A stretch of 64,000 bases of DNA from positions 26,391-90,390 of the forward strand of contig JADFUC010002325.1 of NCBI GenBank assembly GCA_019722365.1. The letters are read 5' to 3'. Under the pieces are notes generated by a model. The model made no database searches and had not been told where the DNA came from. It saw nothing but the letters and a program-made list of their open reading frames with translations. Position 1 is the first letter of the stretch, and every line of letters begins with the position of its first letter. Of this stretch, positions 34,720 through 46,700 are shown piece by piece. The position numbers were made by a program, and so were the translations under genes. This DNA comes from Lithospermum erythrorhizon (taxonomy: Eukaryota; Streptophyta; Magnoliopsida; Boraginales; Boraginaceae).

Positions 34720-35444
34720 AAAAAATTATATAATGAGGCATATTAATGTATTTCTTGACCCCTTAATCATACTATATTACATTAACTGACATTATAAAAT
34801 ATTACGCATTATATTTATTACAACATAACATATCCATAGAAACAAAACAATGGTATCTTGCAGCAAGGTGGCTTAGTGGTGGAGTAGGTGAGGCATGGCC
34901 CAGAAAGGTCATGAGTTCGATTCTCACTACCCAGCTTGAGCTTTCTTGTCCCGGCTTTGTCGCGCGGGGCTTCGCAGTGTGGTTTACTGGGCCCGGCGTA
35001 AGTTTTCTTGTTGTTAATCCACACGAGATTTACCAGTCTTGCGCTCGAAAGAGTAGCGAAATTTAAAGTTATAAAGATTAAAAATGGTATCGTGCACAAT
35101 TAGGCATTACCGTTCTTATTCTTATATATGTAATTTCATAAACTAAATCGAAACTTGATTATCACAAAAATTATGTTAAAGAAGTAAAAATAACAAATAT
35201 CAAAATAGTATAAAATAAGGCATATTTTGATATTTCTTTACTGATTAATCATACCATATTACACTAGATAATGAGATTATAAAATATTATACATTATTCT
35301 AATACCATATATTTGATACTCGCTGAGAGATAACATTAGACTAGGACATATGGTATTTTAGAAACTAAATGAATCAAATATCACAATACTATGTAAACAA
35401 ACAATAAATCTCAAAACCAATTATAAAATAAAGCATCTTGTATT
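34720..35444. repeat. Diverged tandem repeat, units about 210-250 bp, continuing at 42.80-43.05 kb
   Basis: The landmark ttaatcat-c-atatta-att (34766, 35249) is followed each time by gacattataaaatatta-like sequence and later by ataaggcatat-like sequence. The SINE sits inside the first unit and the chromovirus inside a later one. The interrupted unit resumes after the element, at 42804 (gatatt...ttaatcacgccatattatatt) and gaaactaaatt (42962). At least three units are present once insertions are removed. Confidence 0.7.
34849..35096 (+). mobile_element. tRNA-derived SINE with 14-bp target duplication
   Basis: Body 34863-35082 (220 bp). An A-box-like tggcttagtgg (34869-34879) and a B-box gagttcgattctc (34913-34925) form an internal RNA polymerase III promoter. 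The flanks aatggtatcttgca (34849-34862) and aatggtatcgtgca (35083-35096) match at 13 of 14 positions. It has no ORF and depends on LINE enzymes for movement. Confidence 0.88.
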
Positions 35445-37940
35445 TGTAACGTCCATACAGGTCGACATACGAGTGAAATCATTATAATCCAGGAACACCG
35501 AATCACCAAGCAGATGGGCATTTCGGTTTAAAACTACTCGTTTCCTTGAAAATAAGATTGCATATAATATTTCAAAAATAATCACGATTTAAAAAACTTT
35601 ACAATCAAATCGGGTGAATCCCAACCAACCCAGAGCTCCGTATATATATCACTACGTATAAAATAAGCGATATCTTAGCGAGGCTACAAAAGATAGTAAA
35701 TGCTTGTACTCGAATACAAAATGACAGCTAGCGAAATAATTTAAGAAGGTTTCAAAGGAAAATACAACCAATCAAAGCAGGTTGACAACCGCGTCAAATC
35801 GGTTGTGAGGATCTCTACCCATGAAGTCTTTCACAGCAGCTCGAGCAAAACTCTCCAAACGGCCTCTTGGCTCAGCGCCTTGTCGGCACAGCGCAATGAA
35901 ATGCCTCTGATGCGAAAGGGGTGTAAGCGCGCGAAGCAGTGGAAACTTAACAGGGGTAGACTTGCCGTCTGAGGCAGTCAATCGATAATATAATAGTCAA
36001 AATATGAATAAAATAGATATATCGAGGACTACTAAGGTCATACAACGTGATTCCACGAGCCTCGGACGTCATACATGAAGATAAAATAGTAGGTTTCGGT
36101 AAGCACATAATTCAGAGAAATCAAAGAGACTTCAGCAGCGACTAAAACTCACGAGTCGTCGAGCCTCACACATCTACCGTATCTCGCGTTATACCAACCT
36201 ACAATGCGCGTATCTTCAGTAGTCTACTGCGGGAATGGACTGTCGATAATCACCCAGCTTATACGCGTTATAAGGCCAAAACGCTTATACACAAAGTATA
36301 AAACACGCATGACTTACACAAAGTATAAAATGGCGCTCTTATACGCTAAGTATTATAAGGCACGCGGCTGCCTCTGGCTAAGTATAAGGCACGCATGGCT
36401 ATACACACTAAGTATAAGGCCCGATATCGTCGCGTATCGCGGAGGAAGTCAGCTGTACTGTCACATCCCAGCGTAGGTGAATCCATTAATTCGAGTCACT
36501 ACCGATAACGAACTACTGCAATCCCCGAAGCAGTATCAGCGCGCGGCTAAAGCGTCGCAATCGTAAAGTCAAACACAATCGTAGAAGCCAGGCCAAAATC
36601 ATAAGTGCGAAATGAGGCCACGGAACTTCGAGAAATATAAGTTGGGAGTTTGAGCTATTCTTTACCTCAGCCCGATCTTCAGCGCCGCGAGAATATAATG
36701 TACTTGATCATATCGTGGCTCACTTGCAAATGAATCGCACGTAATCATCTGACAATTACATGTAAATCATTATAACGTAATCATAACGATAACATGTTCA
36801 CAAAATTTAAAATGAATACGTAAATTAACTTGCGAGTATGAGATAGAAATGCTACTTTCTATTATTTACCCTGAAACCTCTCACTTGAACGTCAGCAGTG
36901 CTTGCCACTTTCATGATCGGCGCCTAATAGCTTGTGAGAAAGTATAATCCAAGACCTACTACTTATCACAGAAGTTCTAGAAGATACATAACGACTCTTA
37001 GGGGAATATCTCTACTTGATCTAACGTAGCGGATAATTGTCGAATTATAATCTCGTAGACTGACCCAATCGATCCCATTAAAAATTTATTTTATTACTTA
37101 ATCATTACAAATCAACTTATAAGTCATTTAATTGTCGGCCCAGTCGCAATTAACAGCTATCTTTCGAAATGTAAATTCTATTTCAGCTTGGAGATTAACA
37201 CTTTTACCAACCTTATTCCGCTTTAATCAATTTTAAATCACCGATTTAATATCATGATAGCTATAATAAGGTCTGACATAACCTCTACGCATTTAAAGTG
37301 CTTAGAAAAATATAGACATAAAAGTCAACCGAAAACATAAAAATCAACGAACCGTAACATCCTGTGATCTACAAATTGCAATTAATCGGCTTGCCATAAA
37401 ACCAGCGCCCATAACTTGACTAAGATTAAATCATAAATTGAATTATAGAAAAAAGTCAACTAAAAGTCAACTATGTCAAAACCCAAGAAATATCTCAAGG
37501 CGAACTTTCGTACGCCCAACTTCGAAGAGAATGATGGGGAAAACGATATTATAAAGCGTCTTGAGTTTGAGGCGGCAATCGAAGAGAAATGGAAGAAAAA
37601 TTTTTCAAAGGGGGAGGGAGTAAATCTGAAGCCTATGAGGAGATGAGGGAAGATAGTAGAATTTTTGAACCGTGATGTGGAGGATAAGTATCAGAGATAT
37701 TTAAAAAACTTCGAGTCTGGATTGGTTTCGGTTAATTTATAAACATCGTACTTAAATCTCCCAGCGAACCCGATTCCCAAAGATAAAATTTTCCATGGCA
37801 AAAGCTTCACTAAATTATAAATGTAACTTCATTTCAAATTTTTACGAAATAATATTATCATCAAAGTATTTATATTTATCCCCAGGGTCAGCGTAGAAAT
37901 AGAAAATTAAAGTTTTTTTTTTTCGTAGCGGAGTTGTCTA
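35445..37940 (-). repeat. 3' LTR of the 35-43 kb chromovirus
   Basis: It starts (LTR 3' end) with tgtaacgtccatacaggtcgac. It has an array of cttata...aagtataa hairpin units at 36275-36440, and AAAAGTCAAC repeats and the gagatatttcttggg-type block at 37445-37500 (reverse strand). The U3 tip with an oligo-T run is at about 37912-37940. Length about 2.5 kb. It matches the + strand LTRs at 55.37 and 61.83 kb block by block. Confidence 0.8.
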
Positions 37941-38039
37941 ATCTACCCACCCTAATAAAATTTCGACCTTGAAATTTAACAACCCAACAACCATGAACAT
38001 ATAATAACACAAAAACAAATACCCATTACAAAAGCAAAG

Positions 38040-38500
38040 TAATCTTAGCTAAATACCCTTCGAAAATTTGCGGAGTAGCAGTTCTCATCTGTGCCGCTCC
38101 CAGTAAGCCTCACTACACACCACTTGTTGATTCCTCCACTTTGGGACTTTCACTTAAGACTCTTTGTCTTTACTCCCTCAAAACACTTCTCTTTTAAAAT
38201 TGAAATCTCCATGATGCTCTGGCTTGTGAGGTCTCGCCAGGCTCCTTTGGGAGGTGGCTAAGAATATCTGCGGTCGTCGGGGATATGCTTCCTCAAACGG
38301 GACACATGGAACCACGTTATAGATCCTATCTAGCTTCGGAGGCAACGCCCGGCCAGGTAAGCCACGGGCAGCTGCCACGAGGATGCCAGTGGTCAATATA
38401 ACGAGGGGCTGACTTCCGCTCACTCGAGCAGCGTCGAACCGGCACCGAGCGACGAGTCTGCTACTGCTGATGATGCGCATACTTAACACGCATCTGAGGC
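38040..38500 (-). pseudogene. Integrase C-terminus and chromodomain remnant
   Basis: On the minus strand, ALPPKLDRIYNVVPCVPFEEAYPR (about 38345-38275) is the LPPxLxxVHDVFHVSxLKKY motif of gypsy integrase tails. Then KVKVPKWRNQQVV (about 38150-38115) and EAYWERH (about 38107-38087) follow. These fit the chromodomain core VKVLWRN...EATWE. The chromodomain is what defines chromoviruses and is thought to target insertion to certain chromatin. Frames are shifted and stopped. Confidence 0.75.
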
Positions 38501-39420
38501 GTCTCAGTCTTCTTTGAATCGGCTTTGATCATTTCTCTTGAACTTCTCGGCAATTCGGAACCGTGGGCTTTCCTGCCGTTCAATGAGCCGGATGCGGCAA
38601 TACTCCGCTGTCTGATGCCTCCAGGTGCGTACCGATGCAGCATGGGAGAATTTGTTGTTGTAAGGCGGAGCTACATCTTGGGCGGCTCGTCGTCCCGATT
38701 CCCGGAGGATTGAACCACGAAGCTCGGAGCATATCTCCACGATGTCACATGCTCGTCCTGCCAGTTGCCCGTACGTGGGGATGAAGATGTGCCTCGGCTT
38801 CAGAAACACAGTCCCAGAGTGCCTCACGGGGAAACCCCTCCGGGAACCTCGAAGTGAATCCCCAGCGTCGCGGTCGCGAAATAATCGACAGGAACGTGCG
38901 ACTTCCTTGTCGATCCTTAAATCTTGTTAATCTACCGAGGCCCGATACGCCAGGTCGATGGGTAGGAAATGGTAGGCCGATAACATCATGATCATCAAAT
39001 CCCGTCGTATGGCGCCCGGCGTCCTAGGAATCCCAAACCGAAGTCCATGGTGATGTTCTCCGTGTCATTTCGGGAATAGGAAGAGTGCGCAAACCCATGA
39101 GGATAATACATGCTCGGCATACTTTCTTTGTCGAGCCCAATGACTTTGCCCTGAACTCACGAGATCTCTTACGTTTCCACGGCCGCGATACGTCGACCTC
39201 GAGTCACGATACATGCTGTGCTACAGGGTATGCGCTATAGGAAGTATTATGGGCCTCGTCGAGAATCTCCGCCTTTCGGCTCATCGAGATACTTGTACCT
39301 GTCTGCCCGTTCATCGCCGAGGCCCAGCTACCGTCAGCGCGTGAAATGCGATCCATTTCGCTCCTACCAGCATCCTGATGATGGCACAGCAGTCTCTGCG
39401 TCATTTCAGCTGCCGATGAA
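38500..39420 (-). pseudogene. Chromovirus integrase core remnant
   Basis: Pieces on the minus strand include RKAEILDEAHNTSYSAYP (about 39275-39220). This is the REILEEAHxSxYSxHPG motif of the zinc-binding part. ITMDFGLGFLGR (about 39065-39030) carries the first catalytic aspartate region (ITMDFVVGLP). Further integrase-like text continues to 38500 in broken frames. It is not functional. Confidence 0.7.
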
Positions 39421-39499
39421 ATCGACTCGGTGTTTGTCTACGGGTCCTTTAATTTTCTCTTTCTATTTCGGTAGCATTGACTCTTACGTTTTGCCTTCC

Positions 39500-40060
39500 C
39501 ACAGGTGGTACTCGATAGTCAAGTCATAATCAGCGATGAACTCGTCGCCGCCATAACGCCTCGAATTCAAATGGCTTTCTGCGTCGGTAGATACTTGAAC
39601 TCTTATGATCGGTAAAAATAAAGCATTTAACTCCATCTGAGATAGTGTCTCCACAATTTCAATTCAAAGACTATCCGCCGTTAGCGCTGAAGATCATGGG
39701 TAGGATAGTTAGCCGCAAGTGATTCCATTGTCGAGAGCATGAAGCGATCAATCCCATTCTGCGTGAGCGGCGCCCCGATCACGTCTGCGAGCATCGGCTA
39801 TAAATCACGCGTAGCCACCGAGAACCCGAGGGCGGTATCGCGGCTGGGCAGTCAGCTTCCGGCTAATACCACAGAAAGCGATCCCTCATGATAAATGCGT
39901 CCCAGATCATGAGGAACCCACTTTTTTTTTGAAGATTGACACAGTCGATAGGCGTCGCGATCAAGGAAAGTCGCTGATGAATCTCTGTAATAACCCGGTA
40001 ACCCCGAAACTCTAACCTCGATCGCTCGTGGGGCTCCCAATTCCACGGCCTACTTTATGT
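39500..40060 (-). pseudogene. Chromovirus RT end and RNase H remnant
   Basis: On the minus strand, VRVSGLPGYYR at about 40020-39985 is the VRSFLGLAGYYRR motif at the RT-RNase H connection. NYPTHDLQ (about 39700) and FELKLWRHYLR (about 39665-39635) are the hallmark of gypsy RNase H, and KYLPTQKA (about 39595) its end. Stops and shifts occur between them. Confidence 0.75.
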
Positions 40061-40560
40061 GGATGGCAATGCCGCCATGAAATCAAATGACCGAGGTGTA
40101 CTTTGTGACGGAACTCACGTTGGAAAACTTGGCATACAAGCTGGTCTTTGTCTCAGGTCCTCAACCTGATACGCAAATGCCTACCGTATTTCCTCACTCC
40201 CCTGCAGAATATGTCGAATATCGTCAGTAGATACGACCTTGGCTTCATCCGAATCTCGGCTTGGTTCATGAATCCGTAAGGCGCGGTGCGTTGTTCATTG
40301 ATCGAATGGCATCGGCTATATACTCGTAATGCCCGCTTAACGAGATGTCGGAAAGCGATTTGAATATCCTCCCTTTGATCTCGGCGATGATAACGGTCAT
40401 GAAATCCCGTCTTCGAGAACACATGGCATCCTTGGTGATCAAGCAAATCGTCAGTGCAGGCGTGGGTATCGGGTTAGCAATAATTCGACTTTTATTATTT
40501 ATAGTCGATGCAGCGACTCGTCGAACCAAATCCTTACTTTTCCTGGCTTAATATTTGAGT
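40060..40560 (-). pseudogene. Chromovirus reverse transcriptase remnant
   Basis: On the minus strand HVFSKTGFHDRYHR (about 40425-40380) corresponds to the VFSKIDLRSGYHQ block. REDIQIAFR (about 40370) corresponds to EEDIPKTAFR. Later pieces HLRIRLRT (about 40180-40155), YQLVCQVFQREFR-like and HLISWRHCHP-like sequence correspond to LRIVLQTL, LYAKFSKCEFW and LGHVIS. Catalytic YxDD is not readable in frame. Confidence 0.75.
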
Positions 40561-40809
40561 GCTTGCTTTGGAGATACGAACCCGGTCGATGAACACTCTT
40601 GTCATGACTCGCATGTTGGTCATGATTCTATGACTCGGCTAGAATCATCATCGATTGGAAGAGAGGGTAGTGCGGTACTGGAATAACCTGATATAAATTC
40701 GTCTCCGCACTACGCGGTAAGTCACCGGGAAAAACATCACGAACTCTACAACAATGCGCGTCACTGCAATACGCCTGTACCTCGAATAAAACCCACGTAC
40801 GGGGAGCAA

Positions 40810-41510
40810 CCTTTCGAATCAATCGAGCTTTCGGCTAGCGTCTGAAACTCGAGAAGGCAAAATCTTTGCATGCCGCCGAAGCGGGATATGCAGTCTCGAA
40901 CCCACAGTAATCTCGCTTCCGATGTGATCAATAACGGCGTGATGTTTCCCCAGGCAATCCGTACCCAGAATAAAGGTCAAAATCGAGAAAGCTCGAATGA
41001 GTAAATGTGGGCAAACAAGCCCGGCCATGGCTGACCTCCCCTACGAGTGTGTCGTAATCTCGAAATTAGACAGGCCCAATGTATGGCTTGTCTGAATAAA
41101 GGCGGGAATAAAACTACGAGAAAGCAAAGAATCACGTAGCTCGAGAATCAGCAAGCTTACCACGGCACCGATATCATGCGAAATAATGTACTTGTCGCAG
41201 CTGCAGGAGTATCGCGTACTCACGATGAGTACTTGGCGTGAATAAAGCCTCAATGACTCCTTCATTTCTTACCAGCAGCTCCTCACGAGGTACTCGGCTC
41301 CGTATCCCGGCCTCCATGACGGCTGAATGTCACACTTTGACTCACGATGCTTGGCACAAATGAGGCGGGCGGTCTTTGATCTTAACTCCCCTACTGGAAA
41401 TTTGGGGGGCAGCTCGCCGTCGAGAGAAATGTCTGCTTTGGCGTCGATAACATAAGACCGCCTACCATATGCCCGATCCCTCGCGCGACCCGTCGACATG
41501 ACGGTAGCAG
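40810..41510 (-). pseudogene. Chromovirus protease-region remnant
   Basis: The key piece is FILGTDCLGKHHAVIDH at about 40973-40920 on the minus strand. It matches the VILGMDWLSKHHAVIDC motif after the gypsy protease. Upstream pieces (41041-41265) are consistent with the protease body but the catalytic D-S/T-G is not clear. Confidence 0.7.
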
Positions 41511-41579
41511 CGGATACCTCTGCGGACCCCGGATCTCATGGCGCCCGCGTGAAAGAAGAGGCGGTGGCGTGACCAGGCG

Positions 41580-42440
41580 GAAGCGTCGAATGCGAAGTGA
41601 CTACGCGGGACAACTCTGTTGGTCCGTCCTCCTCTGAACTTTCTGAAGTAGAAGGTCTACTTAGGAATAGAAGATACCGAGTCAGCTCCTCATGATCGGC
41701 TCATACAGGCTGCACTTGACTCCAGTTTCATCTTGAGAGATCGTTCTGGCAATGGAAACTAGTAAAATCCGTGGTGAGATGCGTGGCGTGTCTCACGTCG
41801 ACGTCCACGAATCTAGTGATCCTCTTGCTTTCTACGGATAAGCTTGTCGGAAGTAGTCAGCCTTGAATCATTGAATTGTCTACCATCGCCTCAGCCCGGC
41901 CTCGAACCTATGTCGTAGGAAATCGGATCTGCCAGAAAGCGCCATTTGGGTCTCGAAGCAATAATTCTCTCCGGAAGAGCTCAGCAAATCGCTCCGGGGC
42001 ACGCGAAGGCACTCTCCCAGCTACATGATCGAGAGCCTTTCGAGGTTCTCCGCGATCCACGGGCGCCCCGTGAAGTCTACTCGTAGCAAACTTCACTACC
42101 ATCTATGCCAATCCTGTGTCGGCTCAAAAATCGACTTACGTATCGGGATGAACTTCGATACCTGCTCACGGCGAACCCCTGCGGCTTGAATCCCTCTTGA
42201 AGCCGTCCAAGCAATGCTGCTGCGATTGACCCCTGTTGCCCACTTTGAGCGTGTAGCTTCTGCAGTGCCGCCGACTTTCCGCCAGCATCTTTCTGAAGGC
42301 TGCGCTCGGACCTGTTCGCCCATCTTCATCGATTATACCACACCCATTTCGGCTCGCCAGAGCACACCACGGGCGCCTACCGACTGCACCGCCACCGAAC
42401 TGCGGGTGGCGTCACCGACGGTCTACTTTCGATAAAAAGA
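41580..42440 (-). pseudogene. Chromovirus gag remnant
   Basis: Minus-strand frames at 42329-42096 (N-terminal, basic, with VSKFIPIRKSIFEP near its end) and 42102-41908 (VKFATSRLHGAP, then RVPSRAPERFAELFRRELL) resemble the gag core. Known gags of this group have VxxAxxRLxGxA, then PxSWxxFxxLFxxxFLP. A CCHC knuckle was not found. It begins within 150 bp of the LTR remnant, closer than normal. Confidence 0.6.
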
Positions 42441-42549
42441 AAAAGACTGTGATTTTACAAAAGACACCGCTGCGGCGACAAAGGAAAAAGCAAGTCGACC
42501 TGTGACATGCGGATAACCCAAAATGTCTGAAGCTTTTTTCAAGCTACGA

Positions 42550-42803
42550 TAGCGAAAATTAGCGGGTTATTTAAAAGCTGAAGTCAGATTCGGTTTGATT
42601 AATTTCTCACATAAATTAGCAGAAATCCTCAGCCGAACCCAATTCCAAAAGATAAAATTTTCCATGGCAAAAACTACTAAATTATAAATGTAGCTTCATT
42701 TCCAAAATTTCTGAAATAATATTATCATCGAAATTATTTATACTATCCACAGGGTCCATGCCCGACGAAAATTAAATTTTTTTTTTTAAATGCTTAGTTG
42801 TCT
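42550..42803 (-). repeat. 5' LTR remnant (U3 only) of the chromovirus
   Basis: Only the first 250 bp or so of the LTR remain, from the U3 tip (42803) to the TATA-like ttttaaataac at about 42567-42577 on the minus strand. They match 37690-37940 closely (for example ggataaaattttccatggcaa in both, with small differences). R, U5 and the primer-binding site are gone. Confidence 0.75.
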
Positions 42804-43049
42804 GATATTAAGGTGTTTAACACTAATTAATCACGCCATATTATATTAGACAATGAGATTATAAACTGTAGACATTGTATTCATTCGATATAGCATGCAA
42901 TGGAAACAAAAGCAATGGTATTCATTGCTACTTCATTATTCTTATTTAAAATATATGTTATTTAGAAACTAAATTCATACAATATCACAATACTATGTTA
43001 ACGAAACAAAAAATATAAAAGACAATTATAAAATAAAGCATATTAAGGA

Positions 43050-44420
43050 AAAGAAGGAAATAAATTTGAATTTTGAATATAATAGGATCTAAAATCAAGC
43101 TTATAATAGGAAAGGAAAGGAAAAGGAAAAAGAGCAAAACATGGCACGAAATCCAAATGCATTTAATTGCATGCTATTTTCATAGAACTTTTTTAAAAAA
43201 AATTAACAAGTGATCTCCCCTATTTTGTCCTTATTGAATATCAACCATAGGATCAAAAGTAATAATTCAATGATCAAAATTATAGTAAGTACCATGTAAA
43301 CACACTAAAGTAAACCTCCAATAATTTTCTCGCTTAGTGACCCATTAGTATGAATATACTATATAAAATTGGAGGAATCAGTAATAGGATAATGATTAGT
43401 TTATTTTGGACGAGGTTAAACATTCTATATTTTCTGATTATTAGAATAATGAAATAAATTAAAAATAATTTATTGCACTACTTATACTGATTTTTATCTA
43501 ATGTTGTTTAATTTGAAACAGGGCGTACCCTAGCCATGGCCACCGGCAGGCCTAATTTTAAAAATTGTATATTTATCTGTCTTTTCCTTATATTAAAAGT
43601 TATACATTTTATTATTTGGGTGAATCAAAGTTTGTAAAAAATATTATGAGGAACTTAATAATTTATTTTACTCAAATCTCACTAACCGTATCAAATTTTA
43701 GTTCTTGTACCTCCTCTAATTTGAAAATAGTCTATTTGCTAACCTAGGTATCATTGTGTATCAACCCATCTTCCTTTGAGCAGGCGGAGCGGCTTGGTGG
43801 GAAGTATGCTAGTTTTTTTTTAATCAATGATGTGAGTTTCGAATCCGAGCTTTATAGTTACTTATGCATGAAATCTTTTGATAAGTAATGTAAAATAATA
43901 AAATTACACTATATTAAATTCCTTGATATGAGCTACAAATCTACAATATTGTATATTATTTATAGAAACGATAGGCAAACACCGAGATAAATAAATCCAC
44001 GCTAGATACGATGATACTTGAATTTCGGATTCTTCTTTGAGTTAATACTTATGACTTCTCGCTCCTAATATGAGTACTTTTCCATCAGAAGCTATTAGTT
44101 AACTCTTCAAATTAAAGTATGTTAATATTGATTTGTTTTATATGATAATTATCTACAGGTGGGGGACAATATGGGTGACCTTGAGCAACTTTTGTCGTTC
44201 ATCGAGATAGCCAAGGGTTGATCGACCTCTAGAATATTAGAATATGATTCCCTCGTCGTTATCCACTTTTGGCCCAGCAAGACCTCTTTTGTTAAAATAG
44301 CAATTCCTTTGGGTTTCATTTCGCAAATTAGGTAGAAAAAGTAGAAGGAGAAAAAATTATGTTTGTGAGGAGATGAATTCAAATATTTTTAAACTTTATG
44401 CAAAATTAAATGGTCCTTAG
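43050..44420. other. AT-rich intergenic with a SINE-like copy
   Basis: No coding signal. A purine-rich stretch is at 43105-43140. Short AT-rich repeats continue. The SINE-like copy at 43.78 kb is listed separately. Confidence 0.4.
43783..43890 (+). mobile_element. SINE-like fragment with A- and B-box motifs
   Basis: The sequence ggcggagcggcttggtggga (43783-43802) resembles an A-box region, and gagtttcgaatccgag (43833-43848) a B-box. A T8-9 run separates them, probably an expansion. No target duplication was recognised. Confidence 0.45.
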
Positions 44421-44423
44421 AAA

Positions 44424-46700
44424 TGTAACGACCGAACCTAAAGTCGTTACAACACATACATATACTCCCAAAGAGCATACCAAGGCGTTACATGTATTTC
44501 AACCTATAATGTGCCTGGCTATGCAATCTTAACTCGATATAACAAAATAGAGCGTCCTAACTCATTAAATCGAGAACATTCATACACAATGCATACAAAA
44601 ACTACTCAAAGATATCTCGGAAAACAATATCGGGGTGAGGCAACATCCTGCAAGTTCAACTCAATCGCTAAAAAAAGTATAACTCATAATGAATAATTGT
44701 TCTAAAGTCGCCAAAGTCACAAACCCCATCTATGGCCCCGGTACCCTTGGATCAAACAACTCAACAAATCAAAGTAAATAACGGACCTTTCGAACTAAAA
44801 CATCGGCAATCTCAAACCATCTAACCAAGCGGTACCCTTGGATCCAAACCTAATCTGTAGAAATTGAGTGGGAGGGAGGGGTGAAATTTATCATGACTCA
44901 AAGTAAGTAATCATAACGGCTTTCCACAGATGGTGGTCCTTGCAAATACATATCTGATACTTTCAAAACTATTTATGCATATATGGAGGTTAGAAACTTA
45001 TCCGAGGCCGTGTAATCAAATCATTTTGAAAGAAACTTGTTTCACGTTCAGAAACTTTGCATTTGCAAGCTCTAAAGGCCAGCATCATCAAAACATATGT
45101 TTAACCGTACTTAAATTGGTAAACTTGAAACACCATTTACGTTTAATTCAAAACATAATCTACGTCTATCTCGAGAACATCATGAAATATATATAGACAA
45201 CCTAGGAATGAAAGCGAGTATATTTCCTCACTGCCTAAGGGACAACTAGGACTCCCTCCCAGGAATGAATGCCAGTGGCGGCTTTCCCGGTGACCTTATT
45301 TACTGTGAGATTCTGAACAATACCTGGGCTATCCTCGATATCCCAAAGAACAATGGATCTCAATGATTAAAAGGCCAAATCATTTGAAATAAATGCCACA
45401 AAGGGAAGCATAATTAATGTCGCATCTATGTGCCAGCTATCCCAGTATATATAAGCCAATATAAGCCGTCGGTTCGATATTACCTATATCAAATATATAA
45501 ACAATTAGCTATTAAAATGTAATATATCCACGCACATCCCTCAAAGTGCCCATTTAAATAAGTGTTTTCAGAAATATGACCAGATTGAAAACAATACATA
45601 ATAGTACTATTTAAAAATAAGGTTTCATAACTTCGAGGTACTTTTTTCAAAGTATCATTTGCTCAAAATGGTACGACAACGCAATTTTATAAATATATAT
45701 TGTTAAAAAAGTATCCCAAAAAGAGCAACTAGAGGTACAACCGCTCACGCAAGTCACCAGATCTCACTAGTCCCCGATACTCTAATCCGGTCTCGATCGG
45801 TCCCTCGAGAATCTAGCTTAGCAAACAATAATACAAAGCTTAAATATTTGATTTCATATCGAACCTACTTAATACCATCTAATTCTTCGTAGACCTTAAC
45901 TTCAATATTCTTCATTACCCAAACATCCGCTATCTTATAATATAACACAAAAAATTATAAACTACCATCCGATATACTAAAATCCGATTTAACCATACCA
46001 TTAATTTCAAACATTAAATATCATTCTTAAATCAAATCTATGATATTACCCTAAAAAATCTTAACAAAAATCATCATCCAACTTAACCCATATTAATCAA
46101 TTAAATTGATAATATCTTCTAATTCACAAATCATAAGAACTAGCCCAAAACAATATAATCTATTAATTTTAAAATTAAAGTTTACCCTAACTCTTAGTTT
46201 CATAAGGGGGAGCTGACCCAAATCTTATAATCGAGATGGAGTTGTTGTGGGAGAAGGGAAAATAGGGTGACATTTATTGTGGTTGGGGGTTACGCAGGGG
46301 TGGGAATCAAAGGGTGGATACACACACTCAAATAGTATTTTTTATAGCAAAATGATAATTTTGCCCCTAATGAAACCTCCTCAACAACTACACTTGCAAA
46401 TAGGCTAAATCCAACACTATTTGGGTGTGTGTATAACAACTGAGGTTTGGGACTTATGGGGGGTTGGGGGTTGTTTTGGGGTAGTTTATATGTTTTTGCC
46501 CAAAACTTTTCAAAAATTCTATTTTTACCTTCGAACTTTATATTCTAATTTTAAGAGCCTCAATTCTTCTCCAGTACAATAAACTAGTCCAATATTAATA
46601 TGATCTCAACTAAAATCCATGTCAAGGCCTAAAATTTCTAAAATCAATTTAATTAACTACTACAAATATCCGGATAATACAGAAAAAAGTGATGGAGGGA
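44424..46700 (-). mobile_element. Gypsy-type LTR, - orientation (left end clear)
   Basis: The left border is tgtaacgac-cgaacctaaa-gtcgttaca (44424-44451), a perfect 9-bp inverted repeat with a 10-base loop, typical of the 3' end of plant gypsy LTRs. Near 46200-46330 is a purine-rich leader-like block, as in the chromovirus LTRs. The right border is uncertain. No internal domain is adjacent, so this is a solo or truncated LTR. Confidence 0.5.

Larger units (their letters stand above)
35445..42803 (-). mobile_element. Chromovirus (Tekay-like Ty3/gypsy), decayed, - strand
   Basis: Order on the minus strand: 5' LTR remnant, gag, PR, RT, RNase H, integrase, chromodomain, 3' LTR. All domains are present but broken by indels. 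The flanks belong to one tandem repeat unit that the element split, which confirms insertion borders near 35445 and 42803. The putative duplication (gtatt and gatatt) is imperfect. Confidence 0.85.
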
